A stretch of DNA of 64,000 nucleotides, taken from NCBI RefSeq assembly GCF_019458805.1, contig NZ_JAIBOA010000005.1, positions 186,001-250,000 of the forward strand, in the 5' to 3' direction. This DNA comes from Actinomadura parmotrematis. Lineage in GTDB: Bacteria; Actinomycetota; Actinomycetes; Streptosporangiales; Streptosporangiaceae. The notes under the pieces are model-generated. The model was not told the DNA's origin. It saw only the letters and a program-made list of their open reading frames with translations, and searched no databases. This document shows positions 31,930 to 40,147 of the stretch, in pieces. The position numbers were made by a program, and so were the translations under genes. The stretch's first letter is position 1; each line of letters starts with the position of its first letter.

Positions 31930-32733
31930 TCAGCGCAGGGTGGACAGGCCGCCGTCGACGTGCAGGACCTGGCCGGTGATGTAGGAGGCGCGGTCGGACA
32001 GCAGGAAGAGCGCGGCGTCGGCGACCTCCCAGGCGGTGCCCTGGCGGCCGAGGGGGATGAGGCGGGCGGTGCGGTCGCGGTCGGTGTTGCCGGCCGAGGC
32101 GGCGCGGCCCATGGCGGTGTCGATGAGGCCGGGGGCCACGACGTTGGCGCGCACGCCGTGCGGGGCGGCCTCGGCGGCGATGTGGCGGACCAGGCCGGTG
32201 AGGCCGGCCTTGGAGGCGTCGTAGGAGGGCGAGGAGCTGCCGGGTTTGGTGCCGGCGAGCGAGCCGGTGAACACCAGGGCGGCGCCGGGCTGCAGCAGGG
32301 GCAGGGCGGCGCGGGCGATGAGGAAGGGGGCGCGCAGGTTGACGGCCAGGACGTGGTCCCAGTCGGTGAGGGCGGTGCCGGCCAGGCCGTAGCCGGCGCC
32401 GATGCCGGCGTTGACGGCGACGGCGTCCAGGCCGCCCATGGTCAGCGCTGCGGCCGCGACCATCTCGGCGCAGGCGTCGGGGTCGGCGATGTCGGCGGTG
32501 AGGACGTGGGCGGTGCCGCCCTCGCCGGTGACCAGGCCGGCGGTGGCGGTGGCGGCGCCGGTGTCGAGGTCGGCGCAGGCCACCTCGGCGCCCTGGCGGG
32601 CGGCGGCGACGGCGATGGCGCGGCCGTTGCCGATGGGGGCGTCGGGGTCGTCGCTGGGGCGGGTGCCGGCGCCGACGACCAGCAGGCGTCGTCCGGCCAG
32701 CAGCGGGGGCGCGGGCTGCGCGGAGGCGGGCAT
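31930..32733 (-). CDS. SDR family oxidoreductase with inserted glycine loop
   Basis: 267 residues. The nucleotide loop is unusual: VGAGTRPSDDPDAPIGNG, with about eight extra residues between the first and last glycines of TGxxxGIG. The rest is standard: NAGIGAGYGL, catalytic Ser in FTGSLAG, YDASK (Tyr/Lys), and the C-terminal GQVLHVDGGLS. Cofactor and substrate are not evident. The ATG at 32733 is divergent from the spermidine-synthase-like gene; the 145-base gap carries that gene's promoter. Confidence 0.88.
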   Translation of the reverse strand: MPASAQPAPPLLAGRRLLVVGAGTRPSDDPDAPIGNGRAIAVAAARQGAEVACADLDTGAATATAGLVTGEGGTAHVLTADIADPDACAEMVAAAALTMGGLDAVAVNAGIGAGYGLAGTALTDWDHVLAVNLRAPFLIARAALPLLQPGAALVFTGSLAGTKPGSSSPSYDASKAGLTGLVRHIAAEAAPHGVRANVVAPGLIDTAMGRAASAGNTDRDRTARLIPLGRQGTAWEVADAALFLLSDRASYITGQVLHVDGGLSTLR

Positions 32734-32864
32734 GGGTCCGCACCCTAACCCCGCGGGACCGCCCTGCACAGGTCCCCGCGCGAGCTCCCGCCTCGGCCCC
32801 GCGCCGGTTCCCGCACCGGTTCGCCGGGTCGCCGGGGGGCCGCCGGAGGGGCGGGCGGGATCGG

Positions 32865-32870
32865 TAGGGT
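32865..32870 (+). promoter_or_regulatory. -10 element (TAGGGT) of the spermidine-synthase-like gene, leaderless
   Basis: TAGGGT ends eight bases before ATG 32879, with no ribosome binding site between. Confidence 0.6.
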
Positions 32871-32878
32871 CGGGGCGC

Positions 32879-33607
32879 ATGGACGAGGGCACGAGCGCGG
32901 GCACGGGCGGGGAGCCGGTGGTGCTGGAGCGCGCCGCGGGGGTCGGCGGGGAGCTGGTGCTGCGCCGGGCGGGCGCCGACTACGAGATCATCAGCAACGG
33001 GGTGTTCCTGATGGACACCCGCAACGGCGAGTCCGAGCGCCTGCTGGTGGAGGCGGCGCTGGAGGGGACCGCGGGGCCGGCGCGGGTCGCCATCGGCGGG
33101 CTCGGCGTGGGGTTCTCGCTGGCGCGCGCCGCCGCCGACCCGCGGGTGGCGCACGTGACGGTCGTGGAGCGCGAACCGGCGGTGGTGGCCTGGCACGCCG
33201 GGCCGCTGCGGCCGTTCTCGGCGGGGGCGCTGGAGGACGGGCGCGTGCGGGTGGTGTGCGCCGACCTGCTGGACTGGCTGCAGGACGCGGTGCCCGCCGG
33301 CGGCACGCAGGCGGACGCGGGCGCGGGTGCGCGGGCGGGTGCGGGGTTCGACGCGGTGTGCCTGGACATCGACAACGGCCCGCACTGGACGGTGACGCCG
33401 GGCAACGCGCGGCTGTACGACGCCGACGGCCTGGCGCGGCTGGCGGGCCTGCTGGCCCGCGGTGGGACGCTGGCGGTGTGGAGCGCGGGCGAGGCGCCGG
33501 GGTTCGCCGAGCGGCTGGCCGAGCGGTTCGCCGACGTGCGGGCGCGTCCCGTCCCGGTGCCCCGCGGCGAGCCCGATGTGGTGTACCTGGCGCGCGGGCC
33601 CCGCTGA
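32879..33607 (+). CDS. Spermidine-synthase-like methyltransferase-fold protein
   Basis: 242 residues. The class I Rossmann fold of the SpeE family is readable: ELVLRRAGADYEIISNGVFL (N-terminal strand domain), AIGGLGVGFSLARA (nucleotide site), VTVVEREPAVVAWH and CLDIDNGPHW. The aspartate pair that binds the polyamine in true spermidine synthases is not clear, and the protein is shorter (242 versus about 280 residues). Genuine polyamine synthesis is therefore doubtful; many actinobacterial members are orphan SpeE-like proteins. It is transcribed alone from a leaderless promoter. Confidence 0.8.
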   Translation: MDEGTSAGTGGEPVVLERAAGVGGELVLRRAGADYEIISNGVFLMDTRNGESERLLVEAALEGTAGPARVAIGGLGVGFSLARAAADPRVAHVTVVEREPAVVAWHAGPLRPFSAGALEDGRVRVVCADLLDWLQDAVPAGGTQADAGAGARAGAGFDAVCLDIDNGPHWTVTPGNARLYDADGLARLAGLLARGGTLAVWSAGEAPGFAERLAERFADVRARPVPVPRGEPDVVYLARGPR

Positions 33608-33738
33608 TCCCCGGTCCCGGTCGCGCCCGCCCTGCCTCCGCCCGTGGGCGCGGTCGATGGGCGGCCGGGTGGTGAAGGCCAGGTCGGACGGCCACAAAGC
33701 CGCGGCCGGTGTTTTGCACGGTGCCGCGCTGCCCCTCC

Positions 33739-33751
33739 CGAATGCGATTCG
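33739..33751. promoter_or_regulatory. Candidate operator in the bioY promoter
   Basis: CGAATgcgATTCG is a perfect 13-base palindrome directly upstream of TAGGTT (33753-33758), the likely bioY -10. Its place in the -35/-10 spacer fits a repressor site; the regulator is unknown. Confidence 0.4.
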
Positions 33752-33788
33752 CTAGGTTTTCGCCTCGGAGCAATCTTTGGAGGGTTTT

Positions 33789-34373
33789 GTGGCTACTGCT
33801 CACGTGTCCCCGCGCCGCGCCGCCGTCCTCGGCGACCTGCTGCCCGGTTCCCTGGCCCGCGACGCCGCCCTGGTGGCGGGGGCGGCCGCGTTCGTCGGGG
33901 TGATGGCCCAGATCAGCGTGCCGCTGCCGGGGACGCCGGTGCCGGTGTCGGGCCAGACCTTCGCCGTGCTGCTGGCCGGCGCCGCCCTCGGCTGGGGACG
34001 CTCGGCCCTCGGCATGCTGGTCTACCTCCTGGCCGGCATGGCGGGCGCCCCCTGGTTCGCCGACGGCGGCTCGGGCACCTCGCTGCCCACGCTCGGCTAC
34101 GCGATCGGCTTCGTGGTCGCCGCCGCCGTCGTCGGGCACCTGGCCGCCCTCGGCGGCGACCGCACGCCGCTGCGCACCGTGGCGACCATGGCCCTCGGCA
34201 CGGTGATCATCTACTTGGCGGGCGTCCCCTACCTGGCCGCCTCGCTCGGGGTGGACCTGGGCAAGGCCGTCCACCTCGGCCTCACGCCCTTCCTGGTCGG
34301 CGACGCCCTGAAGGTGGCGCTGGCCGCGGGCCTGCTGCCCGCCGCCTGGAAGCTGGCCGGCCGCACCCGCTGA
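33789..34373 (+). CDS. bioY: Biotin transporter BioY (ECF S component)
   Basis: 194 residues. GTG 33789 is preceded by TGGAGGG. Six membrane helices and the family motifs VPLPGTPVPVSGQTFAVLLA and GWGRSALGMLVYLLAGMAGA identify BioY. The latter lies near the substrate-binding loop together with the following GSGTSLPTLGYAIGF. It captures biotin for the cell. No EcfA or EcfT gene is adjacent, so it works alone or with a shared ECF module. A palindrome in the promoter suggests repression by biotin status. A strong terminator follows. Confidence 0.92.
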   Translation: MATAHVSPRRAAVLGDLLPGSLARDAALVAGAAAFVGVMAQISVPLPGTPVPVSGQTFAVLLAGAALGWGRSALGMLVYLLAGMAGAPWFADGGSGTSLPTLGYAIGFVVAAAVVGHLAALGGDRTPLRTVATMALGTVIIYLAGVPYLAASLGVDLGKAVHLGLTPFLVGDALKVALAAGLLPAAWKLAGRTR

Positions 34374-34396
34374 GCACCCCGCCCGCACGCGCCCCC

Positions 34397-34427
34397 GGCG
34401 CCCCGCCGCCCCACGCGGCGGGGCGCC
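34397..34427 (+). terminator. Terminator of bioY (13-bp perfect stem)
   Basis: 34397-34409 pairs exactly with 34415-34427 around a 5-base loop, 24 bases after the bioY stop. Confidence 0.7.
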
Positions 34428-34430
34428 GCC

Positions 34431-34528
34431 TCGTTCCGGTCGCCTCGTTCCGGTCGCCTCGTTCCGGTCGCCTCGTTCCGGTCGCCTCGTTCCGGTCGCG
34501 CCGTCTTGGTCGCGCCGTCTTGGTCCCG
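34431..34528. repeat. 14-bp minisatellite, seven units
   Basis: Five near-identical copies of TCGTTCCGGTCGCC (34431-34500) are followed by two variant units CCGTCTTGGTCGCG (34501-34528). It starts right after the bioY terminator and is not in a convincing gene; on the reverse strand it would encode RPERGDRNEAT-like repeats by chance. Copy number is likely to vary between strains. Confidence 0.8.
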
Positions 34529-34885
34529 TTCGTTCTGGCCGCCTCGCTCCTGCGGCTTCCTTCCGCGGCCTGCCAAGGCGGCTAGGGCGGCGCGACCGGG
34601 CCTGGGCGAGCCAGCTGGGCGAGGCGGTCGGGCGAGGCGGTCGGGCGAGGAGAGTGAGTGAGCACAAGGCGGGCTCACCGTGCTCTTCCATGCCGGTGCA
34701 GGCGGAAGGCCGCCGCGCAGCCCCCGCACGCGAGGCGCGCGGGGGGGCTGCGCCAGGGCTTGCGGGGGCCGTGCGCGGGGCCGCATCGGCGGTGCGGGGA
34801 CGGGTAGGTGGACGCCGTGCGGCAGGGCGTCCCCGCAGGCCCTGGCTGTGGCGCACGCCTCACCCCGACCCCCGCCCCCATCTGT

Positions 34886-34913
34886 TTGAACAGGTTCAAT
34901 TCTGGCGTAGAGT
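34886..34913 (+). promoter_or_regulatory. menF promoter with palindromic operator, leaderless
   Basis: -35 TTGAAC (34886-34891) and -10 TAGAGT (34908-34913) with a 16-base spacer; GTG 34920 lies six bases after the -10. The -35 is the left half of the perfect palindrome TTGAACagGTTCAA (34886-34899), a likely repressor site that would block polymerase directly. Confidence 0.65.
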
Positions 34914-34919
34914 GGCGGG

Positions 34920-36167
34920 GTGAACCTCGCCGTCACCGCACCGGACCGCCTGGTCGTCCGCACCGTCCCGGTCACCGATCCCGGCGACCTGATCGCGGCC
35001 CTGCCGCACCCGGCCGCCCTGGCCTGGATCCGCCACGGCGAGGGCATCGTCGGCTGGGGCGAGGCCGCCCGCCTGCACCCGACCGCCGGCCCCCACCGCT
35101 TCACCGACGCCGCCGCCCGGCTGCGCGACCTGTTCGCCTCGGCCACCATCGACGACCCCCTGCACCTGCCCGGCACCGGCCCCGTCGCCTTCGGCGCCTT
35201 CACCTTCGACCCCGCCTCCCCCGGCTCGGTCCTCACCGTCCCCCGCCGGATCCTGGGACGCCGCGACGGCCACGCCTGGCTCACCACCATCGGCGACCCC
35301 GACGACCCCGACGCCCCCGCCCGGCCCATGACCGCGCCCACCGGCCTCACCTGGCACCAGGGCGCCCTGCCTGCCCACACCTGGCAGCAGCGCGTCGCCA
35401 CCGCCGTCCAGCGCATCCGCGACGGCCGCCTCGGCAAGGTCGTCCTGGCCCGCGACATCACCGCCACCGCCGACGCCCCCATCGACGCCCGCGTCCTGCT
35501 GCACCGCCTGGCCGCCCGCTACCCCGACTGCTACACCTTCGCCGTCGACGGCCTGGTCGGCGCCACCCCCGAGCTCCTGGTCCGCCGCCGCGGCGACCGC
35601 GTCGACTCCCTGGTCCTGGCCGGCACCACCGCCCGCGGCACGGGCCCCGCCGACGACGCCGCCCGCGCCGCCGCCCTCACCACCTCCCCCAAGGACCTGC
35701 ACGAGCACTCCTACGCCGCCGACATGGTCCGCGACGCCCTGGCCCCCCTCTGCGCCGACCTGCACGTTCCCGACCGCCCCGAACTGCTCACCCTGGCCAA
35801 CGTCATGCACCTGGCCTCGGCCCTGCACGGCCGCCTGGACTCCGACCGCTCGGTCCTGGACGTCGTGGCCGCCCTGCACCCCACCCCCGCCGTCGGCGGC
35901 GCCCCCACCCCCACCGCCCTGGACCTCATCGCCGAACTGGAGGGCATGGACCGCGGACGCTACGCCGGCCCCACCGGCTGGATCGACGCCCGCGGCGACG
36001 GCGAATGGGGCATCGCGCTGCGCTGCGCCGACATCGACGGCCCCCGCGCCCGCCTGTTCGCCGGCTGCGGCATCGTCGCCGACTCGGTCCCCGCCGACGA
36101 GCTCGCCGAGGCCCACAACAAGTTCCGCCCCATGCGCGAAGCCCTGCACGGCCCCCCGCACAACTGA
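34920..36167 (+). CDS. menF: Isochorismate synthase MenF
   Basis: 415 residues. The chorismate-binding domain (about 150-410) has DGRLGKVVLARDI, the LAGTTARGTG segment, ANVMHLASALHG and the metal/substrate-binding ELEGMDRGRYAGPTGW. It turns chorismate into isochorismate, the first step of classical menaquinone synthesis. The isochorismate role, rather than salicylate or anthranilate synthesis, is supported by menB, menC, menD and menE lying 4-10 kb away. An operator palindrome overlaps its -35, so it may be regulated separately from the menBCD operon. Confidence 0.9.
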   Translation: MNLAVTAPDRLVVRTVPVTDPGDLIAALPHPAALAWIRHGEGIVGWGEAARLHPTAGPHRFTDAAARLRDLFASATIDDPLHLPGTGPVAFGAFTFDPASPGSVLTVPRRILGRRDGHAWLTTIGDPDDPDAPARPMTAPTGLTWHQGALPAHTWQQRVATAVQRIRDGRLGKVVLARDITATADAPIDARVLLHRLAARYPDCYTFAVDGLVGATPELLVRRRGDRVDSLVLAGTTARGTGPADDAARAAALTTSPKDLHEHSYAADMVRDALAPLCADLHVPDRPELLTLANVMHLASALHGRLDSDRSVLDVVAALHPTPAVGGAPTPTALDLIAELEGMDRGRYAGPTGWIDARGDGEWGIALRCADIDGPRARLFAGCGIVADSVPADELAEAHNKFRPMREALHGPPHN

Positions 36168-36182
36168 CCCGCCGCCCGCCAG

Positions 36183-36210
36183 CCCACACGTGACGGCCCA
36201 CACGTGACGG
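36183..36210. repeat. Tandem direct repeat CCCACACGTGACGG x2
   Basis: Two identical 14-base copies, each with a CACGTG palindrome, abut each other about 35 bases upstream of the -10 of the next gene. This is the usual place for an activator, and the helical phasing (14 bases) is close to, but not exactly, one and a half turns. Confidence 0.5.
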
Positions 36211-36243
36211 CGCCGACGCCGCGCGCCGCGCCGCCGCATTCCG

Positions 36244-36249
36244 TAGGCT
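36244..36249 (+). promoter_or_regulatory. -10 element (TAGGCT) of the EamA-like gene, leaderless
   Basis: TAGGCT ends six bases before ATG 36256. Confidence 0.6.
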
Positions 36250-36255
36250 GACCGG

Positions 36256-37116
36256 ATGATCCTCGGGCTGCTGGGCGCCATCGCCGCCGCTGTCTGCTTC
36301 GGCCTCGGCTCGGTCCTGCAGGCCCTGGCCGCCCGCCGCGCCCCCACCGGCCCCGCCGCCGACCCCCGCCTGCTGGTCCGCCTCGCCGGTCAGCTCCCCT
36401 TCGCCGCCGGACTGGCCCTGGACGTCGCCGGGTTCCTCGCCGAGCTCGGCTCCCTGCGCACCCTGCCGCTGTTCGTCGTCCAAGCCGTCGTCTCGGCCGA
36501 ACTCGCCGTGACCGCCATCGCCGCCGGACCCATCCTGAAGATCCGCCCCACCCGCCGCGAATGGACCGCCGTCGCCGCCGTCTGCGCCGGCCTGTGCCTG
36601 CTCGGCCTGTCGGCCGGACGCGAAGGACCCGCCCGCACCGGCACCGCCCTGCACTGGGCCCTGCTCGCCGCCGCCCTGCTCATGGCCGCCGCCGGCTTCG
36701 CCCTCGCCCGCCTGGCGCGCGGCGCCGCCATGACCATCGCCCTCGGCCTGCTCGGCGGCCTGGGCTTCGGCATCGTCGCCCTGGCCGCCCGCGTCGTCAC
36801 CGACCTGTGGCCGCCCCAGGAACTGCTCACCGACCCCGCCGCCTACGCCCTGGCCATCGGCGGGCTCGCCGGCTTCCTGTTCTACGCCACCGCCCTGCAG
36901 CGCGGCAGCGTCACCTCCACCGTCGCCGCCCTGGTCGTCGCTCAGACCGCCGTCCCCGCCGCCCTCGGCATCTGGCTGCTGGGCGACCACAGCCGCCCCG
37001 GCTGGGAACCCGCCGCCGTCCTGGGTTTCGCCGTGGCCCTCGCCGCCACCCTCACCCTCGCCCGCTTCGGCGAACCCGAACCCGAACCCGGGACCGAGCG
37101 GCCTGCCGGCACCTGA
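36256..37116 (+). CDS. EamA/DMT-like integral membrane protein
   Basis: 286 residues, about nine to ten hydrophobic segments with little else. It begins LGAIAAAVCFGLGSVLQALA, similar to the DMT superfamily and to actinobacterial 'integral membrane' relatives, and has the internal two-fold pattern of EamA proteins (second half starts near LHWALLAAALLMAAAGFAL). The substrate is unknown. It lies 88 bases behind menF on the same strand but has its own leaderless promoter with upstream direct repeats, so it is probably independently controlled. The last 20 residues are Pro/Glu-rich. Confidence 0.8.
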   Translation: MILGLLGAIAAAVCFGLGSVLQALAARRAPTGPAADPRLLVRLAGQLPFAAGLALDVAGFLAELGSLRTLPLFVVQAVVSAELAVTAIAAGPILKIRPTRREWTAVAAVCAGLCLLGLSAGREGPARTGTALHWALLAAALLMAAAGFALARLARGAAMTIALGLLGGLGFGIVALAARVVTDLWPPQELLTDPAAYALAIGGLAGFLFYATALQRGSVTSTVAALVVAQTAVPAALGIWLLGDHSRPGWEPAAVLGFAVALAATLTLARFGEPEPEPGTERPAGT

Positions 37117-37140
37117 CCCCGGTCCCCGCCCGACGCGCGC

Positions 37141-37962
37141 TCACCCCGCTCGCTGGCATCCCGGACACCAGAACAGGTTCCGGCCCATCAGCTCCCGCGC
37201 CCGTACCGGCGTCCCGCACACATGGCACGCCAGCCCCGCGCGCCGGTACACGTACACCTCACCACCGTGATCATCAACGCGCGGGGGGCGCCCCATCGCC
37301 TCCGGCATGTGCTCGGGACGCACCGTGTCGATCCGCCCCGACCGCACCCCCGCCGCCATCAAGACCACCAGGTCGTCCCAGATCCCCCGCCACTGCTCCG
37401 CCGACAGCGCACGCCCCTGCACCTCGGGCGAGATCCCCTGCCGGAACAGCACCTCCGCCCGGTAGATGTTCCCCGGCCCCGCCACCACCGACTGATCCAG
37501 CAGCAGCGCCGCGATCGGCAACCGGCTCCGCCGGACCCGCCGCCACGCCTCCTCCGGATCGGCGTCCGCCCGCAACGGATCCGGCCCCAGCCGGTCCAGC
37601 AGCCGCTTCACCCCGCCCGGCTCCAGCACCTCGCACGCCGCCGGCCCCCGCAGATCGGCGAACCCGCCCTCGCCCTCCAACCGCAACCGCACCGACTCCG
37701 CCGACACCCCCGCCGGCGGCACCCCCGTCCCGAAGGAGTACTTGCCGAACAGCCCCAGATGCACATGCACCCGCGACTCCTCGTCCCCGAACCCCAGCAG
37801 CAGATGCTTGCCGAACGCCTCCGCCACCACCAGCGGACGACCGTCGACACGCGCCGCACCGAGCGCGAACCTGCCCTGCGGACTGCACGCCCGCACGGAA
37901 CGGCCGCCGAACATCCGCAGATGCTCGGCGGCCAAGCGATGAATGGTGTGACCCTCAGGCAT
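37141..37962 (-). CDS. nei2: Fpg/Nei-type DNA glycosylase (Nei2-like endonuclease VIII)
   Basis: 273 residues. MPEGHTIHRLA holds the catalytic Pro2 and Glu3; with Thr6 and His8 this is the Nei rather than the Fpg form. The helix-two-turn-helix has VVAGPGNIYRAEVLF and the C-terminal zinc finger CHVCGTP...FWCPGCQ keeps all four cysteines. It excises oxidised pyrimidines and cleaves the abasic site by beta/delta elimination. It converges with the EamA-like gene 24 bases away. The start follows TATGCT by eight bases, a leaderless arrangement. Confidence 0.92.
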   Translation of the reverse strand: MPEGHTIHRLAAEHLRMFGGRSVRACSPQGRFALGAARVDGRPLVVAEAFGKHLLLGFGDEESRVHVHLGLFGKYSFGTGVPPAGVSAESVRLRLEGEGGFADLRGPAACEVLEPGGVKRLLDRLGPDPLRADADPEEAWRRVRRSRLPIAALLLDQSVVAGPGNIYRAEVLFRQGISPEVQGRALSAEQWRGIWDDLVVLMAAGVRSGRIDTVRPEHMPEAMGRPPRVDDHGGEVYVYRRAGLACHVCGTPVRARELMGRNLFWCPGCQRAG

Positions 37963-37970
37963 AACGCGCC

Positions 37971-37976
37971 AGCATA
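37971..37976 (-). promoter_or_regulatory. -10 element (TATGCT) of nei2, leaderless
   Basis: On the reverse strand TATGCT ends eight bases before the ATG at 37962. Confidence 0.5.
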
Positions 37977-38043
37977 AGCCCGCCGCACCCCCGCCACACC
38001 GCACGACCGCATCCTCAGACCGTGCCCCCGCGTCCGTGCCCCT

Positions 38044-39132
38044 TCAGGCCCGCAGCTCCGCGCCCACCCCGTGCATGTGCGCCAGCGCCGCCCGGTACGA
38101 CTCCACCGCACCCGCCTCGCAGTACGGCAGCCCCACCCGCGCGCAATGCGCCCGCACCAACGGCTGCACCCGCCGCAACGAACACCGCGGCACGCTCGGG
38201 AACAGGTGATGCTCCACCTGATAGTTCAACCCGCCCAGCAGCCAATCGGTCACCAGACCGCCCCGCACGTTCCGCGACGTCAGCACCTGCCGCCGCAGAT
38301 GATCCCACCGCTCACCCGGCGCCGGCATCGCCATCCCCTTGTGGTTGTGCGCGAACGCGCTCCCCAGGTGCAGACCGAACAACCCCTGGTGCACCGCCAC
38401 CAGCACCGCGCCCTTCACCGGCCCCACCAACACCAGCACCAGCACCAGCGCCGCGTACCCCACCGCGTGCACCGCCAGCAGACCGCCCTCCACCACCCGC
38501 GTCCGCAGCGGCCGCCCCCGCAGGAACAGCACACTCCCCACCCGCAGGTTCACCCCCTCCAGCAGCAGCAGCGGAAAGAACAGCGCCGCCTGATGCGCCA
38601 CCACCCACGCCGCCGCCCCCCGGCGCCCTGCCGCCTGCGACCGCGTCCACGCCAGCACGCCCTCCCCCACGTCCGGATCCCGCCCCACCTCGTTGGGATG
38701 CGCGTGATGACGGTTGTGCTTGTCGTTCCACCAGCCGTACCCCATCCCCAGCATCGCGTTCCCGAACGCCAGCCCCCACCACCGGTTCACCCGCGCCGAA
38801 CCCGCGATCTGACGGTGCCCCGCGTCATGCCCCAAGAACGCCGTCCGCGCCGACACCACCGCCAACGGCACCCCCACCAGCACGACCCACCACGACCACC
38901 CCCACCACCACACCACCCCCCACCAGCCCGCCGTCGCCGCCACGTTCCCCACCATCAGCCGCGCGTAGAAACCCCGCCGCCGCGCCAGCAGCCCCGCCGC
39001 CCGCACCTCCCGCGCCAGCGGACCGAAATCACTCACCACACCCCGACCGGCACCCGCACCCGCCGCAAACGCACCCGCCGCAGCACTCACGCCCGCACCC
39101 GTCACAACAGCCACCGGAGCCACCCCTCCCAC
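38044..39132 (-). CDS. Acyl-lipid/front-end-type fatty acid desaturase (DesA3-like)
   Basis: Up to 362 residues. Three His boxes: HDAGH, HNRHH and QVEHH; the Gln in the last box marks the front-end and acyl-lipid group that includes mycobacterial DesA3 (Rv3229c). Four membrane helices with Trp-rich loops (GWWGVVWWWGWSWW). There is no cytochrome b5 domain, so it needs an external electron donor; none is adjacent. The start is uncertain: GTG 39132 gives the longest form, while GTG 39114 lies eight bases behind GGGAGGGG and is perhaps real. It is a different type from the delta-9 desaturase at 16.3 kb. Confidence 0.87.
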   Translation of the reverse strand: MGGVAPVAVVTGAGVSAAAGAFAAGAGAGRGVVSDFGPLAREVRAAGLLARRRGFYARLMVGNVAATAGWWGVVWWWGWSWWVVLVGVPLAVVSARTAFLGHDAGHRQIAGSARVNRWWGLAFGNAMLGMGYGWWNDKHNRHHAHPNEVGRDPDVGEGVLAWTRSQAAGRRGAAAWVVAHQAALFFPLLLLEGVNLRVGSVLFLRGRPLRTRVVEGGLLAVHAVGYAALVLVLVLVGPVKGAVLVAVHQGLFGLHLGSAFAHNHKGMAMPAPGERWDHLRRQVLTSRNVRGGLVTDWLLGGLNYQVEHHLFPSVPRCSLRRVQPLVRAHCARVGLPYCEAGAVESYRAALAHMHGVGAELRA

Positions 39133-39290
39133 CAGCCCGAACCGATGACCGAAACGCTAAGAACCACCCCACCGAACCGTCATCACCCCAACGAGCCAAC
39201 CCCGCCCTCACCCCTGCGCCCCACCCCCGACCCACCCGGAACGTCACCACCCGATGACCCCCGGGTAAAGAAACCCCCATCACGGCCGGA

Positions 39291-39296
39291 TAAAGT
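39291..39296 (+). promoter_or_regulatory. -10 element (TAAAGT) of the phosphatase gene, leaderless
   Basis: TAAAGT ends eight bases before ATG 39305. Confidence 0.55.
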
Positions 39297-39304
39297 CAGA
39301 ACAC

Positions 39305-40147
39305 ATGAGCGAGAGCACCCGGTGGATCCCCCTCGACGGCGCCGTCAACGTCCGCGACCTCGGCGGACTCCCCACCCACGACGGCCGCACCACCCGCCTC
39401 GGCCGCGTCCTGCGCGCCGACAACCTCCAGGACCTCTCGGTCGCCGACACCCGCCTCCTGCTCCACCACTACGCCCTCAAGAACGTCATCGACCTGCGCA
39501 GCGACGCCGAGGTCTCCCTCGAAGGCCCCGGCCCCCTCACCCGCACCCCCTCGGTCACCATCCACCACCTCTCCCTGTTCTCCGAAGGCGGCCACCACAC
39601 CGACGTCGCCGCCGACACCCCCCGCACCATCGACATCGACCGCGTCCTGCCCTGGCAGAACCGCACCGACGACCCCACCGAGGACCCCACGGGTAACACC
39701 GCCGGGAACGCCACCGACACCGACCGCTCCGTCGGCCACTACCACGGCTACCTGCGCGACCGCGGCGACTCCATCGTCGCCGCCCTGCGCATCATGACCC
39801 GCACCGACGGCTCCGCCCTCGTGCACTGCGCCGCCGGCAAGGACCGCACCGGCGTCGTCTGCGCCCTCGCCCTGGAGACCATCGGCGTCACCCGCCAGGC
39901 CATCGTCACCGACTACACCCAGACCGGCGAACGCATCGACGCCATCATGCGCCGCCTGCGCGCCAGCGACACCTACGCCGCCGATTTGGACTCACGCCCC
40001 GACGACAGCCACGTCCCCCACGCCGCCATCATGGAGAAGTTCCTCTCCCGCCTCGCCGAGGAGCACGGCGGCGCCGTCGGCTGGCTCGCCGGGCACGGCT
40101 GGACCGACGAGGACACCGCCGCTCTGCAGGCCCGCCTGCTGTCCTGA
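39305..40147 (+). CDS. Tyrosine/lipid phosphatase of the LipA/PtpB type
   Basis: 280 residues. Begins NVRDLGGLPTHDGRTTRLGRV, the hallmark of bacterial PtpB/Tyr-phosphatase_3 proteins. The P-loop is HCAAGKDRTG (nucleophile Cys175, Lys179, Asp180, Arg181), the KD form seen in triple-specificity phosphatases acting on phosphotyrosine, phosphoserine and phosphoinositides. It has no signal peptide. The linker around residues 120-140 is Thr/Asp/Asn-rich. It is divergent from the desaturase and not part of an evident pathway here. Confidence 0.9.
   Translation: MSESTRWIPLDGAVNVRDLGGLPTHDGRTTRLGRVLRADNLQDLSVADTRLLLHHYALKNVIDLRSDAEVSLEGPGPLTRTPSVTIHHLSLFSEGGHHTDVAADTPRTIDIDRVLPWQNRTDDPTEDPTGNTAGNATDTDRSVGHYHGYLRDRGDSIVAALRIMTRTDGSALVHCAAGKDRTGVVCALALETIGVTRQAIVTDYTQTGERIDAIMRRLRASDTYAADLDSRPDDSHVPHAAIMEKFLSRLAEEHGGAVGWLAGHGWTDEDTAALQARLLS

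Larger units (their letters stand above)
34374..34919. other. Gene-free region between bioY and menF
   Basis: 546 bases: the bioY terminator, the 14-bp minisatellite, about 300 bases of ordinary high-GC sequence in which I see no gene, then the menF promoter with its palindrome at the end. Confidence 0.5.

Noticed and set aside
32879..33607. Firm annotation as spermidine synthase
   Set aside because: The acidic polyamine-binding residues are not evident and no polyamine gene is nearby; only the fold is claimed.
34431..34528. Possible CRISPR array
   Set aside because: Units are 14 bp head to tail with no spacers; it is a minisatellite. No other direct repeats with regular spacers were seen.
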